Notes under the pieces: generated by a model
Told to the model about the DNA's origin: nothing
Seen by the model: the letters and a program-made list of their open reading frames with translations, nothing else
The model's database searches: none
Translations under genes and position numbers: made by a program
Assembly: GCA_030220185.1 (NCBI GenBank)
Contig: JASPKZ010007528.1
Location: forward strand, 633,001 to 697,000
DNA from: Diploptera punctata
Taxonomy: Eukaryota > Arthropoda > Insecta > Blattodea > Blaberidae
DNA length: 64,000 nt
Direction of reading: 5' to 3'
Shown here: piece by piece, positions 42,458 through 51,599 of the stretch
Numbering within the stretch: the stretch's first letter is position 1
Layout of the letters: each line of letters begins with the position of its first letter

Positions 42458-42507
42458 GAAGTACTGAAGATGAGACCGTTATGGTTTCGAAATCGCGATC
42501 TACTTAG
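42458..42507 (+). ncRNA. Hammerhead ribozyme, near-ideal
   Basis: Stem I 5' strand AAGTA (42459-42463), CTGAAGA (42464-42470), extra T, stem II GAGACC/GGTTTC, GAAA (42489-42492), palindrome ATCGCGAT (42492-42499), C17 at 42500, stem I 3' strand TACTT (42501-42505). Every core base is canonical except the extra T. It lies on the TSC2 sense strand, 126 bp upstream of exon 11, so it is present in the pre-mRNA. Confidence 0.8.
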
Positions 42508-42632
42508 AAGATTTATATGAGGAGAGGTAAGAAACATTTAATTTCACCATAAATTAAACCTCATAGTGATTAATTCCTATAAAAAGTTAAATAAAATATT
42601 ATGTTTGTAGTGATAGTTTGATGTGATTGCAG

Positions 42633-42866
42633 ATTTTGAATAGACCTTTTGAGCAACACACGGTGGATGCAGTTATCGTTACAAACGAGATGGATGTCCT
42701 GGATGTAAAAACAGTTGTAGTTGGTTTAATAAACATATTCAGCATGAAACTGTATCAGCTTCCATCTTCGCATGCTGTTAAAAGTTACCGTTTACTTGTG
42801 AGTCACCTGGAGTCTCATTATCTGAAGCCTGTTGTGTTTGAAACTACAAGCAGCATTCGTTATGTG
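42633..42866 (+). CDS. TSC2: Tuberin exon 11
   Basis: Acceptor TGATTGCAG. Encodes ILNRPFEQHTVDAVIVTNEM, DVLDVKTVVVGLINIFSMKL, YQLPSSHAVKSYRLLVSHLE and SHYLKPVVFETTSSIRYV. It matches vertebrate [40 protein letters not shown]...SSIR. 78 codons, phase 0 at both ends, donor GTAAGT. Start of the central tuberin domain. Confidence 0.97.
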
Positions 42867-43061
42867 GTAAGTACTTACTTAATTCATCACATAATTTGAG
42901 CACTTTTTAATTTACTTTACGCACTGAAAACTTTGTTTTAACACATGCAGCTGATACTTGGACATATACAAAGGACTTGAGGAGAATCGAAGTTACAGAA
43001 ATTAAATTATTACATAAAACAAAGAGAGATAGAATAAGGAATGACAAAATCAGGGAGACAT

Positions 43062-43630
43062 TAAGGCTCGAATATATGAATGCATTAGACCGTAAAAGTC
43101 GTCCTCTGCTGAGAAAGTTGCATCCAAAGACGTTTTTGCGTACTCAAAAATCTGTTAATGGAATAATAATTGTTCAAATTCCTGAAGCTACCTGGCGATG
43201 GTGGACTTAGCAGGAGAAAACGCAATCGTGGCCAACCCGATGGGAACCGATGGGAACCATTTGTCGTTTGAACAACCTGCTGCTTTATCCAAGAGTGTCG
43301 GACCTTGCAGACTTCGATCATGTTTTCGGTATACGCGGAGAAGAGGAATTTGATAGAGTCTACCGAAGAATTCAACTGGAAGAACAGGAGATTCGGCATA
43401 ATATTGCGCGATGCAGACGTCGTATACGGTATTATTTGTGGGATGCAAGCGTAAATGCATTCCTCCAGCAGACGAAAATAACGGAAGTGGTTTTATCCCT
43501 GAGAATTCTGGGTAATTTCTTGCCAATATTACGAAAACGACGACTTTCATGCATGACCAGTTAGTGGGTCGCTAATTCGATCTTTGCACTTGCTCACGGA
43601 AAGTCAGCTCATCAGTGATTGGATAAAATA
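43062..43630 (+). mobile_element. Harbinger-like element, longest open copy
   Basis: After GGCTCGAATATATGAATGC the + strand encodes LADFDHVFGIRGEEEFDRVY, RRIQLEEQEIRHNIARCRRR and IRYYLWDASVNAFLQQTKI within 104 open codons, so the N-terminal acidic and basic segments are uninterrupted here. It ends at about 43620 without the GGGCCGCA end seen in other copies. Family assignment as at 18011. Confidence 0.55.
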
Positions 43631-43734
43631 ACAGACATAGAAAAAAGTGGACCAAAATGGTTTTGACATTTAAAAAGTGAAGAAAAGTTTACAACAGAGA
43701 GGATATGACTGGGATGAACTAAAAAGAAGGAATT

Positions 43735-43820
43735 GGCTCAGGATAGGGATATATGGAGAGCTTATGTCTGCGTGGCCATGAACCAACAGGTTCGATAGTG
43801 CCACTGAGTTAGTTATATAC
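43735..43820 (+). pseudogene. LINE tail fragment
   Basis: GGCTCAGGATAGGGATATATG ... GCGTGGCCATGAACC is the LAQDRD...VAMN tail of the common LINE. Confidence 0.6.
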
Positions 43821-43977
43821 TTTATTACAGTCTTTGCAACTAATTTGATAAATTATATATTTTTTACTATCTGGGGTATTAACTGTCTTATTAGTTTTTG
43901 GTAGATTACTCATGATGCCGATAATAATAAGTTTTATGTAAACATGTGATACTGATGTTAAGCATTTTATTTTTCAG

Positions 43978-44227
43978 ATATTTGATTTCCTGCTGAAGAT
44001 TCGAGCAAACTCATTGTTTCATTTAGGTTTCCCGGAGCCAACATCCGGCGTGATACGTTTCAGTCCATTTATAGCAGTTGAACATAGAGAAGGAGAGAGA
44101 ACAGGTGGCTCTGCATCACCACCTCCAATGAGCCCTGCCCCTTCTTCTTATCCGACATGTGTTGTCACATATCTGTCTCTCACCCGCGCTTGCAAGGTGG
44201 TCATCACATGTCTCAAACAAGAAAAAG
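43978..44227 (+). CDS. TSC2: Tuberin exon 12
   Basis: Acceptor TTTTTCAG. Encodes IFDFLLKIRANSLFHLGFPE, PTSGVIRFSPFIAVEHREGE, RTGGSASPPPMSPAPSSYPT and CVVTYLSLTRACKVVITCLK QEK. It matches vertebrate [30 protein letters not shown] ... LSPPTGPPGPAP ... LLQCLKQE. The Ser/Pro-rich loop is shared with vertebrates. Phase 0 in, phase 1 out, donor GTAAGT. Confidence 0.97.
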
Positions 44228-44289
44228 GTAAGTGTCCCCACCAGCATATACAGTATTACCCCTCATTTTTTCATTTAAAAAACATGAAA

Positions 44290-44470
44290 AAAACTTATGA
44301 ACTTCAAAATTTCGGTGGATTCTGATTGGATCTAGAGGTTTATCGGTCCACCAACAGAGGGAAGAAGTAATTCTTCTGATTGACATAACATCAGTCGATG
44401 AGATATTACTGAAGATGAAAGCTGCCAAGGCTTTGAAACTGCAGTATAATTAATATGAGGTGAGGTATGT
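44290..44470 (+). mobile_element. PLE terminal arm with hammerhead
   Basis: Contains MNFEIP-like residues in reverse-degenerate form and CACCAACAGAGGGAAGAAG, then the hammerhead and ATATGAGGTGAGGTA. Single arm only. Confidence 0.65.
44403..44456 (+). ncRNA. Hammerhead ribozyme (ACTGCAGT stem III)
   Basis: CTGAAGA at 44409-44415, extra T, stem II AAAGC/GCTTT, GAAA at 44435-44438, palindrome ACTGCAGT at 44438-44445, A17 at 44446, TAAT pairing with ATTA. Sense strand of TSC2, about 180 bp downstream of exon 12. Confidence 0.65.
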
Positions 44471-44713
44471 AGTATTTTAATTTAATGTTAATGGGATGCA
44501 TGATATCGTACCAGCAAAATTTGGACATGGAGAAGAAATTAGGGAAATTTCAACAGATATGTGGTTCAATAAGAAGATATTTGAGAAATAAGACCACAAG
44601 GGAAACTCAATTAAAATTTTACAAAACAGTAGCCATTCCAATGTTAACATTGGGTGTGAGACTTGGCCTTTAACGATCTCTGATAAACATAAAATTGAGA
44701 CAATAGAAATGAG

Positions 44714-45796
44714 TGTATGTTGTTGTTTTCAAATGCTGGGCCTTGGCACCGAAGCCATTAGCGTTCTTGCTCTCCAATATTTCTCTGTGGTGGATCCAAC
44801 AGGTAATACTTCACAGGTTTGTAGGTGTTCTTCATTCATTTCTTCGTCTTTATTGCATAGAGGACAATTTGGATTCGTGTAGATTCCTATTTTATATAAA
44901 TGTTTGGCCAAATAGTCATGTTCTGTAAGCAGTCTAAATGTTGCTACTGTAGTTTTACGTGGAATTTCTGGAATAATATCTGGCTTCTTTACTAAAATAT
45001 TCCATTTTTTGTCTTTGGCTTTATTACCTAGGTCTTGGTTTTGTTTGATTTTATATTTGTTTTTAATTATTCTTTTTATGGATGTGAAAGGTAAGCTTTT
45101 AGTAGTATTCTGAATTAAATTGGAGCCTTTTTTGGCAAGAAAATCAGCAGTGTCATTTCCAGCAATTCCACAATGTGCAGGTATCCATTGCAATTGAATT
45201 CTTTTCTGTAGTTTTTGGAGTTGTTGAATCATTTTGTAGCACTCTTTAATTTGTATTGACTTCATTTTGTGTGAATTTATTGCATATATTGCTGCCTTAG
45301 AATCAGAGAGTATGACCGCATTTTGAAATTTATTTATTCTGTATAGTAACTGTTGGAGTGAAATATGAATAGCCGTTACTTCCGCATCAAAATTTGTTGT
45401 GTGGTATCCTGCTGGTTGATAAAATGAAAATAATGCACATGTAATTCCTGATCCTGAGTTGTTATCAATAGTAGATCCATCTGTGTAGACATGTAACCAT
45501 TCTTCTGGTGGACATCTCTTATTCACAGCTTCTAATGCTAGAGCTTTTAGTACAGGTGTGGGAGTTTCAGAGTTTGTAACTGGTTCTTCTAAATTTAGCT
45601 GATTGTTAATTGGTTCAAAAGTAAGAGGGTTATCTGTGATCAAAATATTTTCTTTAGATTTAGGAAGATTCAAATCTGTTTTTATTTCCGTTACTTTGGA
45701 CAAGAAACTTGTTTGTGTTTTCAACTTGGTTGGTTGTAACTGCCTTTTTTCCCATTTTGTTATTGTTAATCGTAACATTTTCTCATGTTGAAATGA
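44714..45796 (-). pseudogene. RNase H-type LINE 3' region, long open frame
   Basis: 349 open codons on the minus strand (45778-44729). RNase H: EEWLHVYTDGSTIDNNSGSG (first D), FDAEVTAIHISLQ (E), VILSDSKAAIYAIN (D), LQWIPAHCGIAGNDTADFLA (HCG...ND..AD). All four acidic residues and the His are present. A C-terminal knuckle CPLCNKDEEMNEEHLQTCEV follows. The RT lies beyond the 5' truncation. It is the youngest LINE copy here by integrity. Confidence 0.88.
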
Positions 45797-45887
45797 GTAT
45801 ATCGACTTAGGCTTTCACGGCCGGAGTTACTATGATGATCTTGTAGAAGATTTCCGGGCTGTTGGCCATGCTCTTGAGGCTTGTAGT

Positions 45888-45933
45888 TTCCCGACGTTTC
45901 GCCAGAGACTGCGTCCGGCATCCTCAGTCTCAA
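45888..45933 (-). ncRNA. Hammerhead ribozyme (ACGT stem III)
   Basis: Minus strand CTGAGGA (45927-45921), extra T, stem II GCCGGA/TCTGGC, GAAA, ACGT, C17. The core is canonical; stem I is not well paired in this arm. Confidence 0.65.
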
Positions 45934-45935
45934 GA

Positions 45936-45980
45936 ACCCTTGAGGATGCCAGATGCAGTCTCTGGCGAAACGTTGGGGAA
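45936..45980 (+). ncRNA. Hammerhead motif, C3 to U
   Basis: CCC then TTGAGGA (45940-45946), extra T, stem II GCCAGA/TCTGGC, GAAA (45967-45970), ACGT, T17, GGG pairing with CCC. G8 is retained, so here the C3 change is not compensated. Confidence 0.6.
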
Positions 45981-46429
45981 CTACAAGCCTCAAGACCATG
46001 GCCAACATCCCAGAAATCTTCTGCAAGATCATAATAGAAATGAGATTTCTGAGATCAGTTGCAGGTGTATCTCTAAGAGATCAAAAGAGAAGTCAAGATA
46101 TCAGAGATGAATTACAAATATATAATATAAACGAGAGAATATACAGGAATAAACGTAATTGGTTTGAACATATACAAAGAATTCCAAATAATCATTTATC
46201 AAAACAGCTGCTTCATTATAGGCCTCTAGGCCAAAGAAATGTAGGAAGACCAAAACGTCATTGGAAAGACAACCTGCACCTGCAGCATATAGTGCACCAG
46301 GGAGCGGAACGGGCCAACAGGCCCATCGTTAATGATGATGATGATGATGATAAATTAAACCTCATAGTGATTTTTTCCTATAAAAGTTCAAACAAACCTC
46401 ATGTTATTTCCCATATTTAACTATGAGTG

Positions 46430-47290
46430 AAGTCATATTTAAGTTATGTGATAGGAAATAACACTATGAGGTTTATTTTAATTTTGTTGAGTTGTTTCTT
46501 GACTCACGTTCACAACTTCTTAACTCCCTCACAGATCCAGACTTCTTCACTGTATTTGTGACATTCTGTTCACGTTCACAACTAACGTCCAATGGTCTCC
46601 TTTTCTGCAGAATGACATCCGCGCAATCTGATGGCTGACCGACGAACTTCCAAATCAGTCCCCTCTCCTTATCACCGGGTATTTCAAAATTCATAGTTGT
46701 GTTTTTATTCTTGCATTCAACTTTAAATTAGCACCGAAAAATGATTACAGTTTAGGTAATTTAATAAAAAAACAACAAAAATGAAAAGATTGAAGACTGC
46801 AAAAAATCGGGAATTTATCAAATTAATTGTAAAGATTGTGAAAGGATATACGTAGGAAAAACAAAAAGGAATCTAAATACAAGATTAAAGGAACACCTCA
46901 GAAATGTTAAGAATGGAGGAACAGAAAAATCTGCAATAGCTGCACTTGTCTGGTCAGAAAAACATAGAATAGAAACCAAAACAAAATTACTTAAACAATT
47001 GGAAAAACCGAAGGAACTCACAATTTGGGAAAAATTTACATATGCAAGAATGAAAATACAACTATGAATTTTGAAATACCCGGTGATAAGGAGAGGGGAT
47101 TGATTTGGAAGTTCGTTGGTCAGCCATCAGATGGCGCCGGAGGTCAGTCTGCAGGAGAGGAGGCCGTTGGACATCAGTTGTGAACGTGAACAGCATTGAG
47201 AATGTCACAAATGAAGTGAAGAAATCTAGATCTGCGAGGGAGTTAAGAAGTATGAGGTGAGTCAAGAAACAACTCAACAAAAAAAAAGTG
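46430..47290 (+). mobile_element. PLE copy with GIY-YIG remnant
   Basis: Terminal repeats at both ends. Between them the + strand encodes SGIYQINCKDCERIYVGKTK, RNLNTRLKEHLRNVKNGG and WSEKHRIETKTKLLKQLEKP (46805-47030), then the frame is lost by a one-base deletion in WEK(K)IYI. A sister of 54657-55394 and 58915-59283. Confidence 0.8.
47191..47238 (+). ncRNA. Hammerhead variant U3-A8 (ATCTAGAT stem III)
   Basis: GCA, TTGAGAA (47196-47202), extra T, stem II TCAC/GTGA, an extra A, GAAA (47221-47224), perfect palindrome ATCTAGAT, C17, TGC pairing with GCA. Located 110 bp upstream of exon 13 on the sense strand. Confidence 0.6.
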
Positions 47291-47350
47291 ATATTTAACA
47301 ATACATATGCATTAGAATAAAAATGTTTTGTTTTCTATTTATATTTTCAG

Positions 47351-47469
47351 ACTGGAATGTTTTTCAATTGATATTACAAGAGTTGCCACAAATAATGAAA
47401 AATAAAGCATTAATTGTTTCCAGACATGGGAATGACATTGATTATTTGGCAGCTGCTCTGTGTTCTATG
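47351..47469 (+). CDS. TSC2: Tuberin exon 13
   Basis: Acceptor ATATTTTCAG. Encodes (D)WNVFQLILQELPQIMKNKA and LIVSRHGNDIDYLAAALCSM. It matches vertebrate [22 protein letters not shown]...VDQLCSALCSML. Phase 1 in, phase 0 out at the donor GTAAGA. The next exon, as read from homology, needs a phase 1 entry (see exon 14). Confidence 0.95.
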
Positions 47470-47549
47470 GTAAGACCCACAACATATATTCCACATTCTG
47501 TAGTTTTTATTCAATTTTCCATTTTGTACTTTTTAATTGTTTGCGGGAG

Positions 47550-48014
47550 GTGAATGATGGAAAATGGAAAATATTGGCTGAGGATAGGGATGTTTGGGGA
47601 GCTTCTGTATGTCATGAACCTCTAGGTTTGATAGTGCCCATTATTGAATGAATGAATTATTTTTTATCCAAAATAAGATCCCCTCTTAATAACACATTTT
47701 CTTTTCTTTTGAGGTCTGTGGTTCGATTCACAGTTCAAGTGTTATTTTTCTTTTTTTAAAGAAAGTAAATTTGTCCAGGAGTGGAAGATGTCAAACTATA
47801 GACTGTCCACTCTTAAAGTGATCCTCATCAAAACAAAACCATGTGACCTGCTCGCTTTTCATTGGTTATGGACACCGACATATGATGTATTAGCAATAAA
47901 TACGTAGTTCCCTTCATTAAATTAAAAATATGTCCTCTGAATATATTTGTTATTCTTTGTGAATGAAAATAATAATATTCAAAACATAGAAAATATTCTA
48001 AAATATACCTAATC
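47550..48014 (+). other. LINE tail scrap, then unclassified intron DNA
   Basis: 47550-47655 is the common LINE tail (ATATTGGCTGAGGATAGG). A B-box-like GTGGTTCGATTCAC at about 47719 suggests a SINE relic. Nothing else was seen. Confidence 0.5.
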
Positions 48015-48338
48015 AATAATCCATCCATAGTAATTCTGCCCGAAGGTAGGTCATTCACTACAATCATAGCATTTTCATAGTATGCTTTGCAGCTTTACTA
48101 GGGAATTGTAGGTGTGGTAGCTTCCCATTGCTTTCCACACCGGTGAAGAATGATGATGATGATGATGATGATGATGGCCATATGATTTCGGAGACCATTT
48201 GGGCCTTAAAGTTTTCCTGACATTTGTCTTACAGGTGAGGAAAAACCCCAATAAAAACCTCACCCAGAAAAACTGACCCGACTGGGGATCGAACCTGTGA
48301 CAAGGCAGCATGCTACCTCGAGACCACAGCGGTGGACT
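48015..48338 (-). repeat. SINE family C copy
   Basis: Inverse orientation, ending with GAGACCACAGCGGTGGAC. (GAT)n run at about 48150. The B box is partly deleted. Confidence 0.8.
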
Positions 48339-48479
48339 TAATCAATAATTACAACTTAAAATAGTTTATTACATATGGATGATGCATTTGAGTCATGCTT
48401 CAGTTGATTCTGATGCAACAAAATGGCAGAAGGTGTCGAGTCTTCTGTTGCTGTGTTACTATCTAAATTTTTAAAACTC

Positions 48480-48960
48480 AAGTCTGGCAAACCTTTGACT
48501 AGTGCAAATGGCAGCTTCTTTATTAAGAAGACTTTTTTATTGGGAATTTAAACATTACTTATAAAGCCACTAGTGCTTCTTCACATGTTTATGTTATGTT
48601 CTGTTGTTTTAGACATGAGTTAGTTAAATATTTATATTTGAAGAGAAAAATATATTCTCGGACTGGGGTTTGAACCCAGGACCTTTGGCTTTCTATGCCA
48701 TTGCTCTACCAATGAGCACTCCAATCTAAATGCAAATGTTTCTCTTATACACTGTTGATTCCCGAGTGCTAAATGCTACAAACAGTTGCTCGATCATGCA
48801 AATCATGGCTTCTTTTTAAAATTTGCATTTAGAATGGAGTGCTCAGGTAGGTCAGTTGGTAGAGCATTGGCATAGAAAGCCAAAGGTCTGAGCGTATATT
48901 TTTCTCATCAAATATAATTTGCCCTTCAGTGAGAAGTATTGTATTATTAATAAAAAACAG
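48480..48960. repeat. tRNA-like repeat units, two heads
   Basis: Minus head at about 48655-48725 and plus head at about 48838-48900 (GGTCAGTTGGTAGAGC), joined by the body CATGGCTTCTTTTTAA. The plus head lacks its B box. Confidence 0.7.
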
Positions 48961-48977
48961 TAAAACATTTGTTTCAG

Positions 48978-49307
48978 GTTATGACAAGACATTAGGATTG
49001 CCTGACAGTCTGTTTAACACACCGCCCAAGTTGACAAAATCGGAGTTCCACGGTTGTGTGTTTCCTGCGTTGGCATCTCTAGCTTCATACCATGCTTACT
49101 TAGAACCTAGTCTACAGCAGCGCCTGATAAAATGCTTGGAATTTGGTTTGGTGTCGAGGTGTTCGCGTCAGTGTGTCATGGCACTTACCACGTGTACTCT
49201 AGAAATGAGAGACGCCATGTATAAACTGCTGCCTGAAGTTCTACTTAATCTTTCTAAAATTTCAGCAACTGTTGTCATTGCTATCCCTATTCTAGAATTT
49301 CTTTCAA
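48978..49307 (+). CDS. TSC2: Tuberin exon 14
   Basis: Encodes (G)YDKTLGLPDSLFNTPPKL, TKSEFHGCVFPALASLASYH, AYLEPSLQQRLIKCLEFGLV, SRCSRQCVMALTTCTLEMRD, AMYKLLPEVLLNLSKISATV and VIAIPILEFLS. It matches vertebrate SGPKTLERL...VLTALISYHNYLD...[20 protein letters not shown]...ISATASMAVPLLEFLS. With the acceptor TTTCAG before 48978 the exon needs phase 1, but exon 13 ends in phase 0. Either a micro-exon is missing (vertebrates have two extra residues there) or the acceptor before 48989 is used. Phase 1 out, donor GTGAGT. Confidence 0.92.
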
Positions 49308-49545
49308 GTGAGTATGTTATTACTAGGTTACTGTGAGATAATATTGTCCTTTTTATTTATTTTTATTTTATTTATTTATTTTACCTGATGGAGTTAAGAC
49401 AGTAAGGTGTTCTCTTCCACTTCACGAGGTTCAAATAAACAGATAATAACAATTATGAATTATCTACATGTTGATTAATGATACGTAATAGATATAGGTT
49501 ACACAATATAAAGTTGATAAGGGAAAGAAAGAAAAATAATTTTTG
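49308..49545. other. Intron DNA, (TTTA)n-like
   Basis: Simple TTTATTTATTTTA repeats, then unclassified sequence. Confidence 0.5.
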
Positions 49546-49735
49546 TTGGTGGTTAAGGCACTGCGCTACAAGCCGGAAGGTCGAGGGCTCAAGTCCCGGT
49601 GGGGTCAGGATTTTTAAACTGACCCAAACCTTCTGGCGGCACTATGGCCCTGGGGTTGACTCAGCCTCTAACGGAAATCAGTACCAGACGCTTGTTCTGG
49701 TGGTAAAGGCGGCCGTCATGCAGGGTGAGGTTTAA
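49546..49735 (+). repeat. SINE family D copy
   Basis: GGTGGTTAAGGCACTGCGC, B box GGGCTCAAGTCCCGG, body GTCAGGATTTTTAAACTGACC and end AAAGGCGGCCGTCATGCAGG. Confidence 0.8.
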
Positions 49736-49901
49736 AATGTAATGATTGTTAAATAAAACCTCATTGTGTTGCTTCCTAAAATATCAATAAAATCAATATC
49801 CAGTTTTATGTTGGTACTAGAGACCAATCTTAAGTGAATTGGACTATAAGATGAAGGAACTATATTGTCCTAGTGTGTTAAAAATGATAATTTTGTTTCA
49901 G

Positions 49902-50098
49902 CTCTGACCAGATTGCCGAAAGTGTTTGCAAGTTTTGTAGGCGACCAGTACATGTCTGTGTTTGCAATTTCACTTCCTTACACAAATCCATTTAAATACA
50001 ACCACTATACAGTATCACTGGCTCATCACGTGATCGCCGTCTGGTTCCTCAAGTGTAGACTGCCGTTCCGACGTGACTTTGTCAAATTTATCACAACT
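49902..50098 (+). CDS. TSC2: Tuberin exon 15
   Basis: Acceptor TTGTTTCAG. Encodes (T)[59 protein letters not shown] and VKFITT. It matches vertebrate [64 protein letters not shown] almost residue for residue; it is the most conserved exon in the window. Phase 1 in, phase 0 out, donor GTAAGT. Confidence 0.99.
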
Positions 50099-50179
50099 GT
50101 AAGTATTACTTCATCTCCTTGTTTCTATGTTTGAAGTAATATTTAATTTTTAGATTTTTAGACAAAATCTGAGAAGATC

Positions 50180-50262
50180 TGAAACATTAACGGTTACCGT
50201 ACTGATGTAGAGAGTCAGGTCCAGGGTTTGAGTCTTGGTTCAAACATAATTTTTCTTGAAAT
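50180..50262 (+). repeat. tRNA-like element, Val-type, decayed
   Basis: ACGGTTACCGTACTGATGTAGA, GTCAGGTCCAGGGTTTGAGTC and TTGGTTCAAAC: the same family as 36097-36176 with more mutations. Confidence 0.5.
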
Positions 50263-50299
50263 TCATCAGAGAACACTTTTTTGACAACTTACCTCATAA

Positions 50300-50515
50300 A
50301 TTGTTTATTTTTTATTTCACTCACCTCATACTTCATAACTCCTAGCATACCCAGGGTTTCGTCACATCCTTTGTGACATTCTCAATGCTGTGTCACGTTT
50401 ACAACTGACGTCCAACTGCCTAGGAGTTAAGAAGTATGAGGTGAGTGAAATAAAAAATAAACAATATTAAAAAACCTCATAGTGTTATTTCCTATCTACA
50501 TAACTTAATTACCTC
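50300..50515. mobile_element. Mini-PLE with U3-A8 hammerhead
   Basis: ACTCACCTCATACTTC at the left, AGAAGTATGAGGTGAGTG at the right, then AAACCTCATAGTG. The interior is shortened so that only the left arm carries the ribozyme. Confidence 0.75.
50342..50392 (-). ncRNA. Hammerhead variant U3-A8, fully paired
   Basis: Minus strand AGCA, TTGAGAA (50385-50379), extra T, stem II GTCACA/TGTGAC (6 bp, loop AAGGA), GAAA (50360-50357), ACCCTGGGT (50357-50349), A17, TGCT pairing with AGCA. The best-formed member of the U3-A8 class. Confidence 0.7.
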
Positions 50516-51205
50516 ATAAATTATATTTGAAGAGAAAAATTTTCGCCTAGACCGGGACTCGAACCCGGGACCCTTGGCTTTCCGGGCCAAGTGCTCTACC
50601 AACTGAGCTACCGAGGCGAGTTACGATCTAGACGCAAATTTTTTTCTCTTATGTACGTTGTAATTCCCTCGCGCCAAATGCTTGAAACCATAGCCTCTAT
50701 CTTTACAAATGGCGGCTTCTTAGTTAAGAAGACATTTATTGGGAATTTAACACTACTTTATAGCCAGTAGGGCTTCTATTGACGATTTTATTATTAATTT
50801 AACACTTCTCATTGAAGGATAAACTATATATTTGAAGAGAAAAATTTTCGCCTAGACCGGGACTCGAACCCGAATTAATAATAAAATCGTCAATAGAAGC
50901 CCTACTGGCTATAAAGTAGTGTTAAATTCCCAATAAATGTCTTCTTAACTAAGAAGCCGCCATTTGCAAAGATAGAAGCTATGGTTTCAAGCATTTGGCA
51001 CGAGGGAATTACAACGTACATAAGAGAAAAAAATTTGCGTCTAGATCGTAACTCGCCTCGGTAGCTCAGTTGGTAGAGCACTTGGCCCGGAAAGCCAAGG
51101 GTCCCGGGTTCGAATCCCGGTCTAGGCGAAAATTTTTCTCTTCAAATATAATTTATCCTTCAATGAGAAGTGTTAAATTAATAATAAAATCGTTACCTCA
51201 TTAAT
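50516..51205. repeat. Long palindrome of tRNA-like repeat units
   Basis: A minus-strand head (about 50540-50620) and its body face a plus-strand body and head (51055-51130). The junction is at about 50874, next to a third, truncated head. The arms are about 300 bp and nearly identical. The head has A box TAGCTCAGTTGG, B box GGTTCGAATCC and an anticodon loop CCGGAAA that lacks U33, so it is not a functional tRNA. Confidence 0.85.
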
Positions 51206-51480
51206 GTTGTGTTTTTCACGAAACTGCGATTTCAAACGTAATAATGTCCATGTTTAATTATAACTCTGACTTATGAAATTCTTTGGCCGTCAACTCTTCT
51301 ATTATCACCATGTTCAGCACTGCCATCTACGGTTGAATCTATGAACTTCGAAATCAAATTTTCTTTATTAGGAATATCAAAATCCATTGATCTATATAGA
51401 TCAATCAAATTTTGTTCGTCAGGAATATCAATATTGGCTAATGACAAGTGTCAAACATTTAAATAAATAAATAAATATTT
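51206..51480 (-). mobile_element. PLE fragments
   Basis: GTTACCTCATTAATGTTGTG, a degenerate hammerhead-like ACGAAACTGCGATTTC, then GAACTTCGAAATCAA and GGAATATCAAAATCC, the MNFDIP coding end in inverse orientation, partly duplicated. Confidence 0.55.
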
Positions 51481-51599
51481 TTAATTAACATTAGCCAACA
51501 ATGACTGGAGAAAATCTTATTTAGACTGAACAAGTTGAAGATCAAACAAAGTGTGTATTGAAACATGTCCTAAAAGAACTCAGCTTATATCAGGGAAGA

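Larger units (their letters stand above)
42290..42600. mobile_element. Palindromic PLE, best-formed hammerhead
   Basis: Arms meet near 42430: TCAATTGGAAGAAACTC and AACATCGACATAACATCAG. Outer ends CTCCTCATATAAATC and GATTTATATGAGGAGAGG, then TAAACCTCATAGTG. It ends 30 bp before exon 11. Confidence 0.8.
45797..46032. mobile_element. Palindromic hammerhead element
   Basis: GGCTTTCACGGCCGGAGTTA at the left end, GATCTTGTAGAAGATT and CTTCTGCAAGATC as arm bases. The arms are about 100 bp. It shares the 12 bp target duplication with the adjacent RNase H LINE, so the two entered together or one landed exactly beside the other. Confidence 0.8.
44485..46350 (+). pseudogene. LINE C-terminal region split by a 1.3 kb insertion
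   Basis: The left part encodes MEKKLGKFQQICGSIRRYLR and KTVAIPMLTLGVR. The right part (46033 on) encodes RFLRSVAGVSLRDQKRSQDI, NKRNWFEHIQRIPNNHLSKQ and GQRNVGRPKRHWKDNL. AATAGAAATGAG at 44702-44713 and 46033-46044 is the 12 bp duplication made by the insertion. The 3' end is a (GAT)n run at 46333. Confidence 0.85.

Noticed and set aside
51059..51130. A working tRNA gene (good A and B boxes, paired arms)
   Set aside because: The anticodon loop CCGGAAA lacks U33, the acceptor arm is imperfect and the same sequence recurs many times with the same tail, so it is a repeat head.
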